From Variovorax sp. CF079 (GTDB taxonomy: Bacteria > Pseudomonadota > Gammaproteobacteria > Burkholderiales > Burkholderiaceae_C): a stretch of 64,000 nt of DNA. The notes beneath the pieces are model-generated. The model had not been told where the DNA came from. It worked only from the letters and a program-made list of their open reading frames with translations, and did not search any database. Both the position numbers and the translations under genes were made by a program. Of this stretch, positions 23,573 to 31,671 are shown piece after piece. Positions within the stretch are counted from its first letter, which is position 1. Every line of letters starts with the position of its first letter. The stretch lies in the NCBI RefSeq assembly GCF_900101545.1, contig NZ_FMZU01000013.1:124001-188000 (forward strand), read 5' to 3'.

Positions 23573-24561
23573 TGGACGCCCTGTCCGAGACCCTTCGCGT
23601 CGTGCGGCTGGTCGGCGCCATCTTCATCAACGCCCGGTTCACCGCGCCCTGGTGCTACCAGTCGCCGCGCGCCGATACGGTGGCGCCGATCCTGGAGCCC
23701 GGCGCCGAGCGCGTGGTGATCTTCCACCTGATCACCGAGGGCGAGTGCTATGTCGAGCTCGCCGGCGAGCCGCCGGTGCACCTGATGGCGGGCGACGCCA
23801 TCATCTTTCCGCAGGGCGATGCGCATCGCATGACTTCGCAGCCGGGGCTGCCGCCGGCCACCGGCGGGCGGCTCGCCGAGGTGCTGACGCGCCGGCCGCG
23901 CCAGCTGGCCTACGGCGGTGGCGGTGCGACCACGCGCCTGGTGTGCGGCTATCTCGCCTGCGATGCCCGCCTCGCGGGGATGCTGCTGGCGGGGCTGCCT
24001 GCGCTGGTCCGGGTCAATGTGCGCGGATCGAATGCCGGCAACTGGCTGGAGGCCTCCGTTCGCTACGCGCTGGCCGAGGCGCGGTCGCCGCGGCCGGGCG
24101 GCGCCGGCGTACTGGCCAAGCTGTCCGAGGTGCTGTTCATCGAGGTCCTGCGCCTGTACATGAACGAGCAGGGCGAGGGACGCACCGGCTGGCTGGCGGG
24201 CGTGGGCGACCGGATCGTCGGCGCCGCCCTGAACGCGCTGCATAAGAGCCCGGCCCATGCCTGGACGCTGGACGAGCTCGCTCGCACGGCCGGCAGTTCG
24301 AGGTCGGTGCTGGCCGAGCGCTTCCAGCAGCTGGTGGGAAGCTCGCCGATGCAGTACCTGACGCAGTGGCGCATGCTCTTGGCCGCCAATCTGCTGTGCC
24401 GCAGCAATGCCCCGCTGGCCAGCATCGCGGAGGACGTGGGCTACCAGACCGACACGGCCTTCAGCCGCGCCTTCCGGCGCGAGTACGGCGCGCCGCCGGC
24501 GGCCTGGCGCCGCAGCCGGTCGATGCGCGACCAGGTCGCGCAAGTCCGAGACGCAGCTTGA
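23572..24561 (+). CDS. AraC family regulator with cupin sensor domain
   Basis: A 329-residue protein. Residues ~1-190 form a cupin-type sensor (FHLITEGECYVELAGEPPVHLMAGDAIIFPQGDAHRM). Residues ~225-320 form the double helix-turn-helix (WTLDELARTAGSSRSVLAERF, then PLASIAEDVGYQTDTAFSRAF). The cupin_6 plus HTH_18 layout is widespread and the ligand unknown. The gene overlaps the OsmC gene by one base and probably controls that gene and perhaps the divergent methyltransferases. A seven-base gap separates its stop from the converging SRPBCC gene. Confidence 0.88.
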   Translation: MDALSETLRVVRLVGAIFINARFTAPWCYQSPRADTVAPILEPGAERVVIFHLITEGECYVELAGEPPVHLMAGDAIIFPQGDAHRMTSQPGLPPATGGRLAEVLTRRPRQLAYGGGGATTRLVCGYLACDARLAGMLLAGLPALVRVNVRGSNAGNWLEASVRYALAEARSPRPGGAGVLAKLSEVLFIEVLRLYMNEQGEGRTGWLAGVGDRIVGAALNALHKSPAHAWTLDELARTAGSSRSVLAERFQQLVGSSPMQYLTQWRMLLAANLLCRSNAPLASIAEDVGYQTDTAFSRAFRREYGAPPAAWRRSRSMRDQVAQVRDAA

Positions 24562-24567
24562 CCATGC

Positions 24568-25113
24568 TCAATGCTTGCCCTCGAGCGTCGCCTTCAGTTG
24601 CCGCACGGCCTGCGCCGACTCGGCATCGATGCGCGCGCGCAGGCTGAAGCGGTTCAGCAGCGCGAACAGCAGATTGGGTGCGCGGTATTCGAACTCGCGC
24701 ACGAAGTGCGTGCCGCCCGCCGCGGGTGCGAGCGAGTAGCTGACGACGCCGGCCGCGCGGCCGTCGATCTCGCCGGCGATGCGCCAGAGCCGTTCGGGCT
24801 CGCGCGCCGTGACGCGCCAGGTCACGCGCCCGCGGCGCCCGGCGACCTGGAAGTCCTCCACGACCGACTCGCCGACCGTGAGCGGATGATCGGCATCGCC
24901 GCTGACGGCGAGCGAGGACGGGTGCCAGCGCGGCCAGTTGGCCGGCGTCGTGACGTAGGCGAAAACTTCCGCCGGCGGCCGCGCGATGTCGGCCTCGGTG
25001 ACGATGCGGGTGCGCCCCGCATTCATCGGCACGAACAGGGCGGCGACCAGCACCGCGAGCGCGAGAAGGGCGAAGGCCCATCGCTTCCACGTACGATGCG
25101 TCAAGCGTTTCAT
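24568..25113 (-). CDS. SRPBCC-family (polyketide cyclase/dehydrase-like) membrane-anchored protein
   Basis: A 181-residue protein with an N-terminal membrane anchor (residues ~13-31, WAFALLALAVLVAALFV) and then a START/SRPBCC ligand-binding fold (IARPPAEVFAYVTTPANWPRWHP). The start ATG at 25111-25113 has a strong GGAGGT at the right distance; an upstream in-frame ATG is less likely. It is divergent from a flavin-dependent reductase gene, with only 19 bases between the start codons. The ligand is unknown. The conserved neighbour suggests a lipid or isoprenoid. Confidence 0.8.
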   Translation of the reverse strand: MKRLTHRTWKRWAFALLALAVLVAALFVPMNAGRTRIVTEADIARPPAEVFAYVTTPANWPRWHPSSLAVSGDADHPLTVGESVVEDFQVAGRRGRVTWRVTAREPERLWRIAGEIDGRAAGVVSYSLAPAAGGTHFVREFEYRAPNLLFALLNRFSLRARIDAESAQAVRQLKATLEGKH

Positions 25114-25132
25114 CGTTGACCTCCATGTCGCC

Positions 25133-26365
25133 ATGACGATGCATTCTGTCCCTGCTTCGTGCGAGGTGCTCGTGGTCGGCGCCGGGCCGGCCGGCAGCGC
25201 CTGCGCGCAGATGCTCGCGCGCGCCGGGTTCGATGTCGTGCTCTGCGACCGGCACGACTTCCCGCGCGACAAGGTCTGCGGCGACGGCCTGATCCCCGAT
25301 GCGCACCGCGCGCTCGCGCGGCTCGGCGTGCTCGACGAAGTGCTGGCGCGCGCACGCAGCGCAAGGCATGTCGGCTGCATCGCGCCGCACGGCGGACGGG
25401 TCGAGGTGCCGGCCCAGCTGGCTGTGCTGCCGCGCCGCGAACTCGACGACATCGTGCGCCGGGCCGCGCTGGCGGCTGGCGCGCGCTGGCTCGCGCCGGC
25501 GTGCTTCGATGCACCGCTGTTCGATGCCGGCCAGCGCGTGGTCGGAGCACGGCTCAGGCTGGCCGGCAGCAGCATGCACGAGCTGCGCGCGCGCTGGACC
25601 GTGCTCGCCACCGGCGCGGCGACGGTTCCTTTGATTGCGGCAGGCGTCTGCGTGCGGCGCGCGCCGAGCGGCTTCGCGCTGCGCGGCTACGTGAAGAACG
25701 AGGCGATGGCCGCGCGCATCACCGGGCTCGAAGTCGTTTGGCACCGCGCGCTGCGCGGCGGCTACGGCTGGATCTTTCCTTGCGGCGCCGGCATGTTCAA
25801 TGTCGGTGTCGGGCTCATCACCCACGGCCAGGATCAGGCAGCGATGCCGGAGCTCAACCTGCGCGAGCTCTTCGCCGCCTTCGCGCACCTGCATGCGCCG
25901 GCCCACGAGCTGCTGCAGGGCGGCACGCAGGTCGGCGCGCTGAAGGGCGCGCCGCTGCGCTGTTCGCTCGAAGGCGCGCGCTGGTCGCGGCCCGGGCTGC
26001 TGGTGGCGGGCGAGGCGGCAGGCAGCACCTATCTGTTCACCGGCGAGGGCATCGGCAAGGCGCTGGAGACCGGCATGCTCGCTACAGAAGCGCTGGTCGA
26101 AGGCCGCGAACCAGGGCCGGGCGAGGATGCGGCGGTGCGTTCGCATTACGAAGCCGCGCTCGCCGCGCTGAAGCCGCGCTTCGCCGCCTACGCGCAGGCC
26201 AATCGCGTCAACGAACACCCGTGGCTGGCCGATCTCGTGATCTGGCGTGCGCGCCGCAGCGCGCGCATCGTCGGGCGCCTCGCCGGCGTGCTCGAGGAGA
26301 CACACAATCCCGGCAAGCTCGTGAGCGCCAAGGGACTGGCGCGGCTGTTCTTTCCGCTCGGCTGA
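25133..26365 (+). CDS. Geranylgeranyl reductase family FAD-dependent oxidoreductase
   Basis: A 410-residue flavoprotein. FAD-binding motifs are VLVVGAGPAGSACAQMLARAG at the N-terminus, the DRHDFPRDKVCGDGL segment typical of geranylgeranyl reductases, and GLLVAGEAAGSTYLFTGEGIG near residue 290. Members reduce isoprenoid double bonds or modify lipids and aromatic compounds; the substrate here is unknown. The ATG at 25133 (or 25139) has no good ribosome-binding site, and its upstream signals must lie inside the divergent gene. An unlinked longer frame upstream is a shadow of that gene. Confidence 0.82.
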   Translation: MTMHSVPASCEVLVVGAGPAGSACAQMLARAGFDVVLCDRHDFPRDKVCGDGLIPDAHRALARLGVLDEVLARARSARHVGCIAPHGGRVEVPAQLAVLPRRELDDIVRRAALAAGARWLAPACFDAPLFDAGQRVVGARLRLAGSSMHELRARWTVLATGAATVPLIAAGVCVRRAPSGFALRGYVKNEAMAARITGLEVVWHRALRGGYGWIFPCGAGMFNVGVGLITHGQDQAAMPELNLRELFAAFAHLHAPAHELLQGGTQVGALKGAPLRCSLEGARWSRPGLLVAGEAAGSTYLFTGEGIGKALETGMLATEALVEGREPGPGEDAAVRSHYEAALAALKPRFAAYAQANRVNEHPWLADLVIWRARRSARIVGRLAGVLEETHNPGKLVSAKGLARLFFPLG

Positions 26366-26399
26366 TTGCCCCGGCGTCGCCTTTAGAGGCGGCGTGGGG

Positions 26400-26428
26400 T
26401 TGCTAACGGCCTCCCCCTGGCCTATAAG
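26400..26428 (+). promoter_or_regulatory. Candidate sigma-70 promoter of the cytochrome oxidase operon
   Basis: TTGCTA (26400-26405) and TATAAG (26423-26428) are separated by 17 bases, which would start transcription near 26435, about 42 bases before the ATG of the DUF1269-like gene. A short hairpin (GTCGCC-TTTAGA-GGCGGC) lies just upstream and could end the preceding gene. Identified by eye only. Confidence 0.45.
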
Positions 26429-26476
26429 TCATCTATGGTTTCTTTGTCTCGTCGCAGGACGAGGAAGGAGAGCGCC

Positions 26477-26992
26477 ATGAAGAGACGCATTTACTGGCTG
26501 ATGCCGGATCCGGCGAGTGCCAGGCGGGCGATGCACGATCTTGTGCAGGCGCGCGTCGACGCTGCGCACATTCATTTCGCCGCTGCCGAAGGCATGGACA
26601 TGACCGGGCTCCATGCGGCCAACGCGCTGCAAACCTCGGACGTCGTTCATGCCGCAGAAAGCGGTCTGGTGATCGGCGGCGGCGTCGGTACCGCGGTCGG
26701 GCTCGTGGCCGCGCTGCTGTTCCCCGTCGTCGGGGAGGCACCCGAATGGGAAACGGCTGCGCTGCTGGCCGTGCTCGGAGGCCTGATCGGTGCCTGGTCG
26801 GCCAGCATGATCGGCATCTCCATTCCCAGTCCGCGGCTTGCGCGCTTCGAAGGCGCGATCGGGCGCGGGCAGATTCTTCTGATGGTGGACCTGCCGCCGT
26901 CGCGCGTGCAGGCCATCGATGCGCTGTTGCGAACCGCCCATCCGGAGGCCCTCTTCGAGGGCGAGGAGCGGCTGGTCCCCGCGCTGCCCTGA
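26477..26992 (+). CDS. DUF1269-like membrane protein
   Basis: A 171-residue protein starting at ATG 26477 after AAGGAGAGCGCC. Two adjacent hydrophobic stretches (residues ~67-85 and ~93-113, glycine-rich GLVIGGGVGTAVGLVAALLF and LLAVLGGLIGAWSASMIGI) suggest a hairpin membrane insertion between soluble ends. DUF1269 proteins are uncharacterised and often lie near respiratory or stress genes. The coxB-type gene starts 45 bases later, so it may be the first gene of the oxidase operon. Confidence 0.65.
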   Translation: MKRRIYWLMPDPASARRAMHDLVQARVDAAHIHFAAAEGMDMTGLHAANALQTSDVVHAAESGLVIGGGVGTAVGLVAALLFPVVGEAPEWETAALLAVLGGLIGAWSASMIGISIPSPRLARFEGAIGRGQILLMVDLPPSRVQAIDALLRTAHPEALFEGEERLVPALP

Positions 26993-27037
26993 AGCGCGTG
27001 GACTGCGAATCGCCGATGACGAGTCGAGGTGCCACAC

Positions 27038-28192
27038 ATGATCATGGCCATCGCGCTCGCAATCATCGTCGTCGCATCGGTGCTGTTTCACATTGTCAAT
27101 CCGTGGTGGATCACTCCCCTGGCATCCAACTGGAAGCCGATGGACGACACCCTGACCATCACGCTGGTGATCACGGGCCTGTTCTTCGTCGTCATCAACC
27201 TCTTCGTCGTCTACACGCTGGTGCGCTTTCGCCACCGCGAGGGCGTGCGCGCGGTCCGGCAGCCCGAGAGCAAGTCGCTGGAGCGCTGGCTGATCGGCGT
27301 CACCACCGTGGGCATCATCGCGCTCCTGGCGCCCGGCCTGGTGGTGTACGCGAACTACGTCAAGACGCCGCATGACGCCCTCACGCTGGAAGTGCTGGGC
27401 CAGCAGTGGCAGTGGCGCTTCCGCTTCGCCGGCGCGGACGGCAAGCTGGGGCTGACCGAGACGCGCTTCGTCAGCGCGACCAATCCCTTCGGCCTCGACC
27501 CCGCCGACGCGGCCGGACAGGACGACATCCTGATCGCGGCGGACGAGGTGCACCTGCCGCTCGGCAAGCCGGTGAACGTGCTGCTGCGTTCGCACGACGT
27601 GCTGCACGACTTCTACGTGCCGCCCTTCCGTGCCCGCATGAACATGGTGCCGGGGCAGGTCAGCACCTTCTGGTTCACGCCGACCGTGACCGGCCGCTAC
27701 GAGGCGCTGTGCTCGCAGCTGTGCGGCGTCGGCCATCCCAACATGCGCGCCCACGTGGTGGTGGAGGACGCGGCGAGCTTCCAGGCCTGGCGCGACGCGC
27801 TGCCGACCTTCGCCGCGATGCAGGCCAACGTGCGGGCCGCTGCCGCAGCGGGGGCCGGCGCCGGTTCGCTGGCCGAGCGGGGCCGCGCGCTGGCGGATGC
27901 CAAGGGCTGCGTGGCCTGCCACACGATCGACGGCAGCCCGCGCGTGGGGCCGACATGGAAAGGCCTGTACGGCAAGACCGAGAGCCTGCGCGACGGTTCC
28001 ACCGCGCGGGTCGACGAAAAATTCCTGCGGGACTTCATCCGCGATCCGCAGGCGCGCGGCATCAAGGGCTTCGCGCCGGTCATGCCGAAGATCGAGCTGA
28101 GCGACGAAGAGCTGGCCGCGCTGGTGGCCTACATCCAGACCCTCGGCGGCCCGCCGGCGCAGGCTGCCGGTGAACAGAAGGCGCAAAGATGA
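27038..28192 (+). CDS. ctaC: Cytochrome c oxidase subunit II with fused cytochrome c domain (caa3 type)
   Basis: A 384-residue subunit. Two N-terminal membrane segments (~residues 1-20 and 37-58, then a third hydrophobic stretch near 88-105) precede the CuA domain. CuA ligands are seen as Cys225-x3-Cys229-x3-His233-x2-Met236 with the upstream His of RSHDVLHDF. The C-terminal ~110 residues carry a heme c site, Cys291-Val-Ala-Cys294-His295, plus a distal methionine candidate, as in caa3 oxidases. It accepts electrons from cytochrome c or donates from its own heme. The ATG at 27038 follows GAGG; an in-frame GTG at 27029 overlaps that signal. The stop overlaps ctaD. Confidence 0.94.
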   Translation: MIMAIALAIIVVASVLFHIVNPWWITPLASNWKPMDDTLTITLVITGLFFVVINLFVVYTLVRFRHREGVRAVRQPESKSLERWLIGVTTVGIIALLAPGLVVYANYVKTPHDALTLEVLGQQWQWRFRFAGADGKLGLTETRFVSATNPFGLDPADAAGQDDILIAADEVHLPLGKPVNVLLRSHDVLHDFYVPPFRARMNMVPGQVSTFWFTPTVTGRYEALCSQLCGVGHPNMRAHVVVEDAASFQAWRDALPTFAAMQANVRAAAAAGAGAGSLAERGRALADAKGCVACHTIDGSPRVGPTWKGLYGKTESLRDGSTARVDEKFLRDFIRDPQARGIKGFAPVMPKIELSDEELAALVAYIQTLGGPPAQAAGEQKAQR

Positions 28193-29985
28193 GCGCGATT
28201 CCCACCCCCACCGGCGATATCGCCGACACTGCCGGCCACCACGCGCCGCAGACCTTCCTGACGCGCTACGTCTGGAGCCAGGACCACAAGGTGATCGCGA
28301 TCCAGTACGCCTGCACGGCCATCACGGTGGGCGTGATCGGCGTGGTGCTGTCCAACCTGATGCGCCTGCAGCTGGGCTTCCCCGGCGTGTTCGAATTCAT
28401 CACGCCCGAGCGCTACTACCAGTTCGTCACCATGCACGGGATGATCATGGTGATCTACCTGCTCACCGCGCTCTTCCTCGGCGGCTTCGGCAATTACCTG
28501 ATCCCGCTCATGGTGGGCGCGCGCGACATGGTGTTCCCGTATCTCAACATGCTGAGCTTCTGGGTCTACCTGCTGTCGGTGATCGTGCTGATGGCGAGCT
28601 TCTTCGTGGCGGGCGGACCCACCGGCGCGGGGTGGACGCTGTACCCGCCGCAGTCGATCCTGCCCGGAACGCCGGGGCACGACGGCGGCATCATCCTGAT
28701 GCTGATCTCGCTCGTGATCTTCATCGTCGCCACGACGATGGGCGGCCTCAACTACGTGACCACCGTGCTGCAGGCGCGCTGCAAGGGCATGACGCTGCTG
28801 CGCATGCCGCTGACGGTATGGGGCATCTTCGTCGCCACCATCCTCGCGCTGCTCGGTTTTCCGGCGCTGTTCGTCAGCGGCGTGATGCTGCTGCTCGACC
28901 GCGTGGCGGGCACCAGCTTCTTCATGCCGGCGCTGCTCTCGATGGGGAAGGCGACCCAGTACAAGGGCGGCAGTCCGCTGCTGTTCCAGCACCTGTTCTG
29001 GTTCTTCGGCCATCCCGAGGTCTACATCGTGGCGCTGCCGGCCTTCGGCATCGTCTCCGACCTGATCAGCGTGCATGCGCGCAAGAGCATCTTCGGCTAC
29101 CGCATGATGGTCTGGGCCATCGTCGCCATCGGGGGCTTGAGCCTCGTGGTGTGGGCGCACCACATGTTCGTCGCCGGCATGAACCCGTACTTCGCCTTCT
29201 TCTTCGCGACCACCACGCTGGTCATCGCGGTGCCGACTGCCATCAAGGTCTACAACTGGCTGCTCACGCTGTGGCGCGGCGACATACACCTGTCGGTGCC
29301 GATGCTGTTCTCGCTGGCCTTCATCTGCACCTTCGTCATCGGCGGGCTGACCGGCCTCTTCCTCGGCAACGTGAGCGTCGACATCCCGCTCTCGGGCACC
29401 TACTTCGTGGTGGCGCACTTCCACATGGTGATGGGCGTGGCGCCGCTCTTGGTGGTCTTCGGCGGCATCTACCACTGGTATCCCAAGGTGACCGGCCGCA
29501 TGCTCGACGACTGGCTCGGGCAGCTGCATTTCTGGATCACCTTCATCGGCACCTACCTGATCTATTTCCCGATGCACTACCTCGGCGTGCAGGGCATGCC
29601 TCGGCGCTACTACAACTTCGACAACTACGCGTTCATCCCGCCGTCCGCGTACAGCCTGAACACCTTCATCACCGTGGTGGCGCTCGTCGTCGGCGCGGCG
29701 CAGCTGCTGTTCATCTTCAACCTCGTCTGGAGCCTGCGCTACGGCCGGCGCGCCGATGCCAACCCCTGGCGCGCCGCCTCGCTGGAATGGCAGACGCCGC
29801 AGACGCCGCCGGTGCACGGCAACTGGGGGCCGGAGCTGCCGGTGGTCTACCGCTGGGCTTACGGCTACGGCGTGCCGGACGGTCCGAAGGATTACGTCGC
29901 GCAGAACGAGCCGCCCGAGGCGGGCGGCATGGAACCCGAGGCCTACAAGGGCAAGGACGACGAGGTTCGGGGGGCACCGACATGA
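28189..29985 (+). CDS. ctaD: Cytochrome c oxidase subunit I (A1 type)
   Basis: A 598-residue, twelve-helix catalytic subunit that reduces O2 to water and pumps protons. Heme and copper ligands are in place: the low-spin heme His in TMHGMIMV, His275-Pro-Glu277-Val-Tyr279 (CuB His, D-channel Glu and cross-linked Tyr), His324-His325 and HFHMVMGV. HPEVY marks the A1 class. The gene overlaps ctaC and the next subunit gene by four bases each (ATGA). The C-terminal tail of ~70 residues is hydrophilic and slightly longer than usual. No heme A synthase or CtaG assembly gene is in the window. Confidence 0.97.
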   Translation: MSAIPTPTGDIADTAGHHAPQTFLTRYVWSQDHKVIAIQYACTAITVGVIGVVLSNLMRLQLGFPGVFEFITPERYYQFVTMHGMIMVIYLLTALFLGGFGNYLIPLMVGARDMVFPYLNMLSFWVYLLSVIVLMASFFVAGGPTGAGWTLYPPQSILPGTPGHDGGIILMLISLVIFIVATTMGGLNYVTTVLQARCKGMTLLRMPLTVWGIFVATILALLGFPALFVSGVMLLLDRVAGTSFFMPALLSMGKATQYKGGSPLLFQHLFWFFGHPEVYIVALPAFGIVSDLISVHARKSIFGYRMMVWAIVAIGGLSLVVWAHHMFVAGMNPYFAFFFATTTLVIAVPTAIKVYNWLLTLWRGDIHLSVPMLFSLAFICTFVIGGLTGLFLGNVSVDIPLSGTYFVVAHFHMVMGVAPLLVVFGGIYHWYPKVTGRMLDDWLGQLHFWITFIGTYLIYFPMHYLGVQGMPRRYYNFDNYAFIPPSAYSLNTFITVVALVVGAAQLLFIFNLVWSLRYGRRADANPWRAASLEWQTPQTPPVHGNWGPELPVVYRWAYGYGVPDGPKDYVAQNEPPEAGGMEPEAYKGKDDEVRGAPT

Positions 29986-30596
29986 ACGCGATCGCCGCGC
30001 TGCCTTTTGCAGAACGTGATCACGCGGCCGCCGCGAGCATCGGCCTGTGGGTGTTCATGGGCGTGGCCACCGCGCTGTTCTCGCTCTTCGCCACGGCCTA
30101 TGTGATGCGCATGAGCGGCAGCGATGCCGTCGCGCTCGCGCTGCCGTGGCAGCTGTGGCTCAGCACCGCGCTGCTGTTCGCGGGCGGCGTGGCGCTTTCG
30201 AAGGCCGGCGCGGCCGCGCGTGGCGGCCACGGCCTCGCGCGGACGCGCCGCCTGCTGCTCGCCGGCGGCCTCTGCGCGCTGGCCTTCCTGGCGGTGCAAC
30301 TGTGGGCCTGGCAGGCGCTGCTCGCCGCGCAGGTGATGCCGGCCGGCAATCCGGGCGGCAGCTTCTTCTATCTGCTGACCGCCATGCACGGGCTGCACGT
30401 GGCGGGCGGCCTCGCCGGCTGGGCGTGGACGGCACGCGCCGCATGGCGGCCGGCGGCGCGCCTTGCCGATCTCGCATGGCGCATCGGGCTCGTCGCGCGC
30501 TACTGGCACTTCATGCTGGCGGTGTGGCTGCTGCTGTTCGCCATGCTGGGCTGGCTGACGCCGGAGGTGGCGCGCTTCATCTGCGGCACCGCCTGA
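29982..30596 (+). CDS. Cytochrome c oxidase subunit III, first of two
   Basis: A 204-residue five-helix subunit III (COG1845) with GLWVFMGVATALFSLFATAY, FFYLLTAMHGLHVAGGL and ARYWHFMLAVWLLLF. It is shorter than the 239-residue paralogue that follows and lacks its first two helices, as in some caa3 and NorE-like proteins. The ATG at 29982 overlaps the ctaD stop. It stabilises the catalytic core and may take part in proton uptake; two subunit III genes in one operon probably serve one complex in sequence, or one is an accessory. Confidence 0.85.
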   Translation: MNAIAALPFAERDHAAAASIGLWVFMGVATALFSLFATAYVMRMSGSDAVALALPWQLWLSTALLFAGGVALSKAGAAARGGHGLARTRRLLLAGGLCALAFLAVQLWAWQALLAAQVMPAGNPGGSFFYLLTAMHGLHVAGGLAGWAWTARAAWRPAARLADLAWRIGLVARYWHFMLAVWLLLFAMLGWLTPEVARFICGTA

Positions 30597-30615
30597 TCGA
30601 TAGAGGAAGCTTGCC

Positions 30616-31335
30616 ATGAACACTGCCGCATCGATCGCGCAAATGCCCGTTGTGCCCGTTGTGCCCGTGACCCCCGCCGCCGCAGCCGAAGGCCTGCGCG
30701 GGCTGATCGCCGACTGGTCCTCCGACCGCGAAGCCTTCCACGTCTCGTGGGGCAAGGCGATGATGTGGATCTTCCTCTTGAGCGACACCTTCATCTTCAG
30801 CTGCTTCCTCGTCGGCTACATGACGGTGCGCGTCTCGACCACCGTGCCCTGGCCCAACCCGAGCGAGGTGTTCGCGCTCCATGTGGCCGGCGCCGACGTC
30901 CCGCTGCTCTTGATCGCGATCATGACCTTCGTGCTCATCAGCAGCAGCGGCACGATGGCGATGGCCGTCAATTGCGCCTACCGCGGCGACAAGGTGAACG
31001 CCGCCACGCTGATGCTGGTGACCGCCACCTGCGGCGAGATCTTCGTCGGCATGCAGGCCTTCGAATGGTCGAAGCTGATCATGGAAGAGGGCGTGCGGCC
31101 CTGGGGCAACCCGATGGGCGCGGCGCAGTTCGGCTCGGCCTTCTTCATGATCACCGGCTTCCACGGACTGCACGTGTCGGGCGGCGTGGTGTTCCTGTTC
31201 ATCATCGCCTTCAAGCTGCTGCGCGGCGACTACGACCGCGGCGGCAACTACCAGATCGTCGAGATCGTCGGCCTGTACTGGCACTTCGTCGATCTGGTGT
31301 GGGTGTTTATTTTTGCGCTCTTCTATCTCTGGTGA
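30616..31335 (+). CDS. ctaE: Cytochrome c oxidase subunit III, second of two
   Basis: A 239-residue subunit III with about six to seven hydrophobic segments. Typical parts are WGKAMMWIFLLSDTFIFSCFLVGY, AFFMITGFHGLHVSGGVVFLF and YWHFVDLVWVFIFALFYLW. The N-terminus before the first helix contains PVVPVVPVTP, from a short 9-bp tandem repeat (30646-30663). It starts 19 bases after the first subunit III gene with GAGGAAGC as ribosome-binding site. Compared with the previous gene it has the fuller family profile. Confidence 0.88.
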   Translation: MNTAASIAQMPVVPVVPVTPAAAAEGLRGLIADWSSDREAFHVSWGKAMMWIFLLSDTFIFSCFLVGYMTVRVSTTVPWPNPSEVFALHVAGADVPLLLIAIMTFVLISSSGTMAMAVNCAYRGDKVNAATLMLVTATCGEIFVGMQAFEWSKLIMEEGVRPWGNPMGAAQFGSAFFMITGFHGLHVSGGVVFLFIIAFKLLRGDYDRGGNYQIVEIVGLYWHFVDLVWVFIFALFYLW

Positions 31336-31346
31336 GGACTTCGACC

Positions 31347-31661
31347 ATGAACCCCGGCACCGGCCAGCAACATCCGATCAGCCTCTACCTCAAGATCTGG
31401 GGGCTCCTGTTCGTGCTCAGCACGATGTCCTACCTGGTGGACTACCTCCATGTGCAGGGCTATCTGCGCTGGGGCCTGATCCTCACCTTCATGCTGCTGA
31501 AGGCAGGCCTGATCGTCGCGGTCTTCATGCACATGGCCTGGGAACGGCTGTCGCTGGTCTATGCCATCCTGCTGCCGCCGCTGGCCCTGCTGGTGCTGGT
31601 GGGCCTGATGGCGGCGGAGGCCGGCCACACCTTGCTGGCGCGGCTGCTCTTCTTCAATTGA
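31347..31661 (+). CDS. Cytochrome c oxidase subunit IV-type protein
   Basis: A 104-residue protein with three hydrophobic segments (IWGLLFVLSTMSYLV, GLILTFMLLKAGLIVAVFMHM and a long C-terminal one). The LLKAGLIVAVFMHM core is the usual signature of prokaryotic subunit IV (CoxD/CyoD type). It is the last gene of the oxidase operon, 11 bases after the second subunit III gene. The role is structural or in assembly of the copper centre. Confidence 0.88.
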   Translation: MNPGTGQQHPISLYLKIWGLLFVLSTMSYLVDYLHVQGYLRWGLILTFMLLKAGLIVAVFMHMAWERLSLVYAILLPPLALLVLVGLMAAEAGHTLLARLLFFN

Positions 31662-31671
31662 CGGCTTGCGC

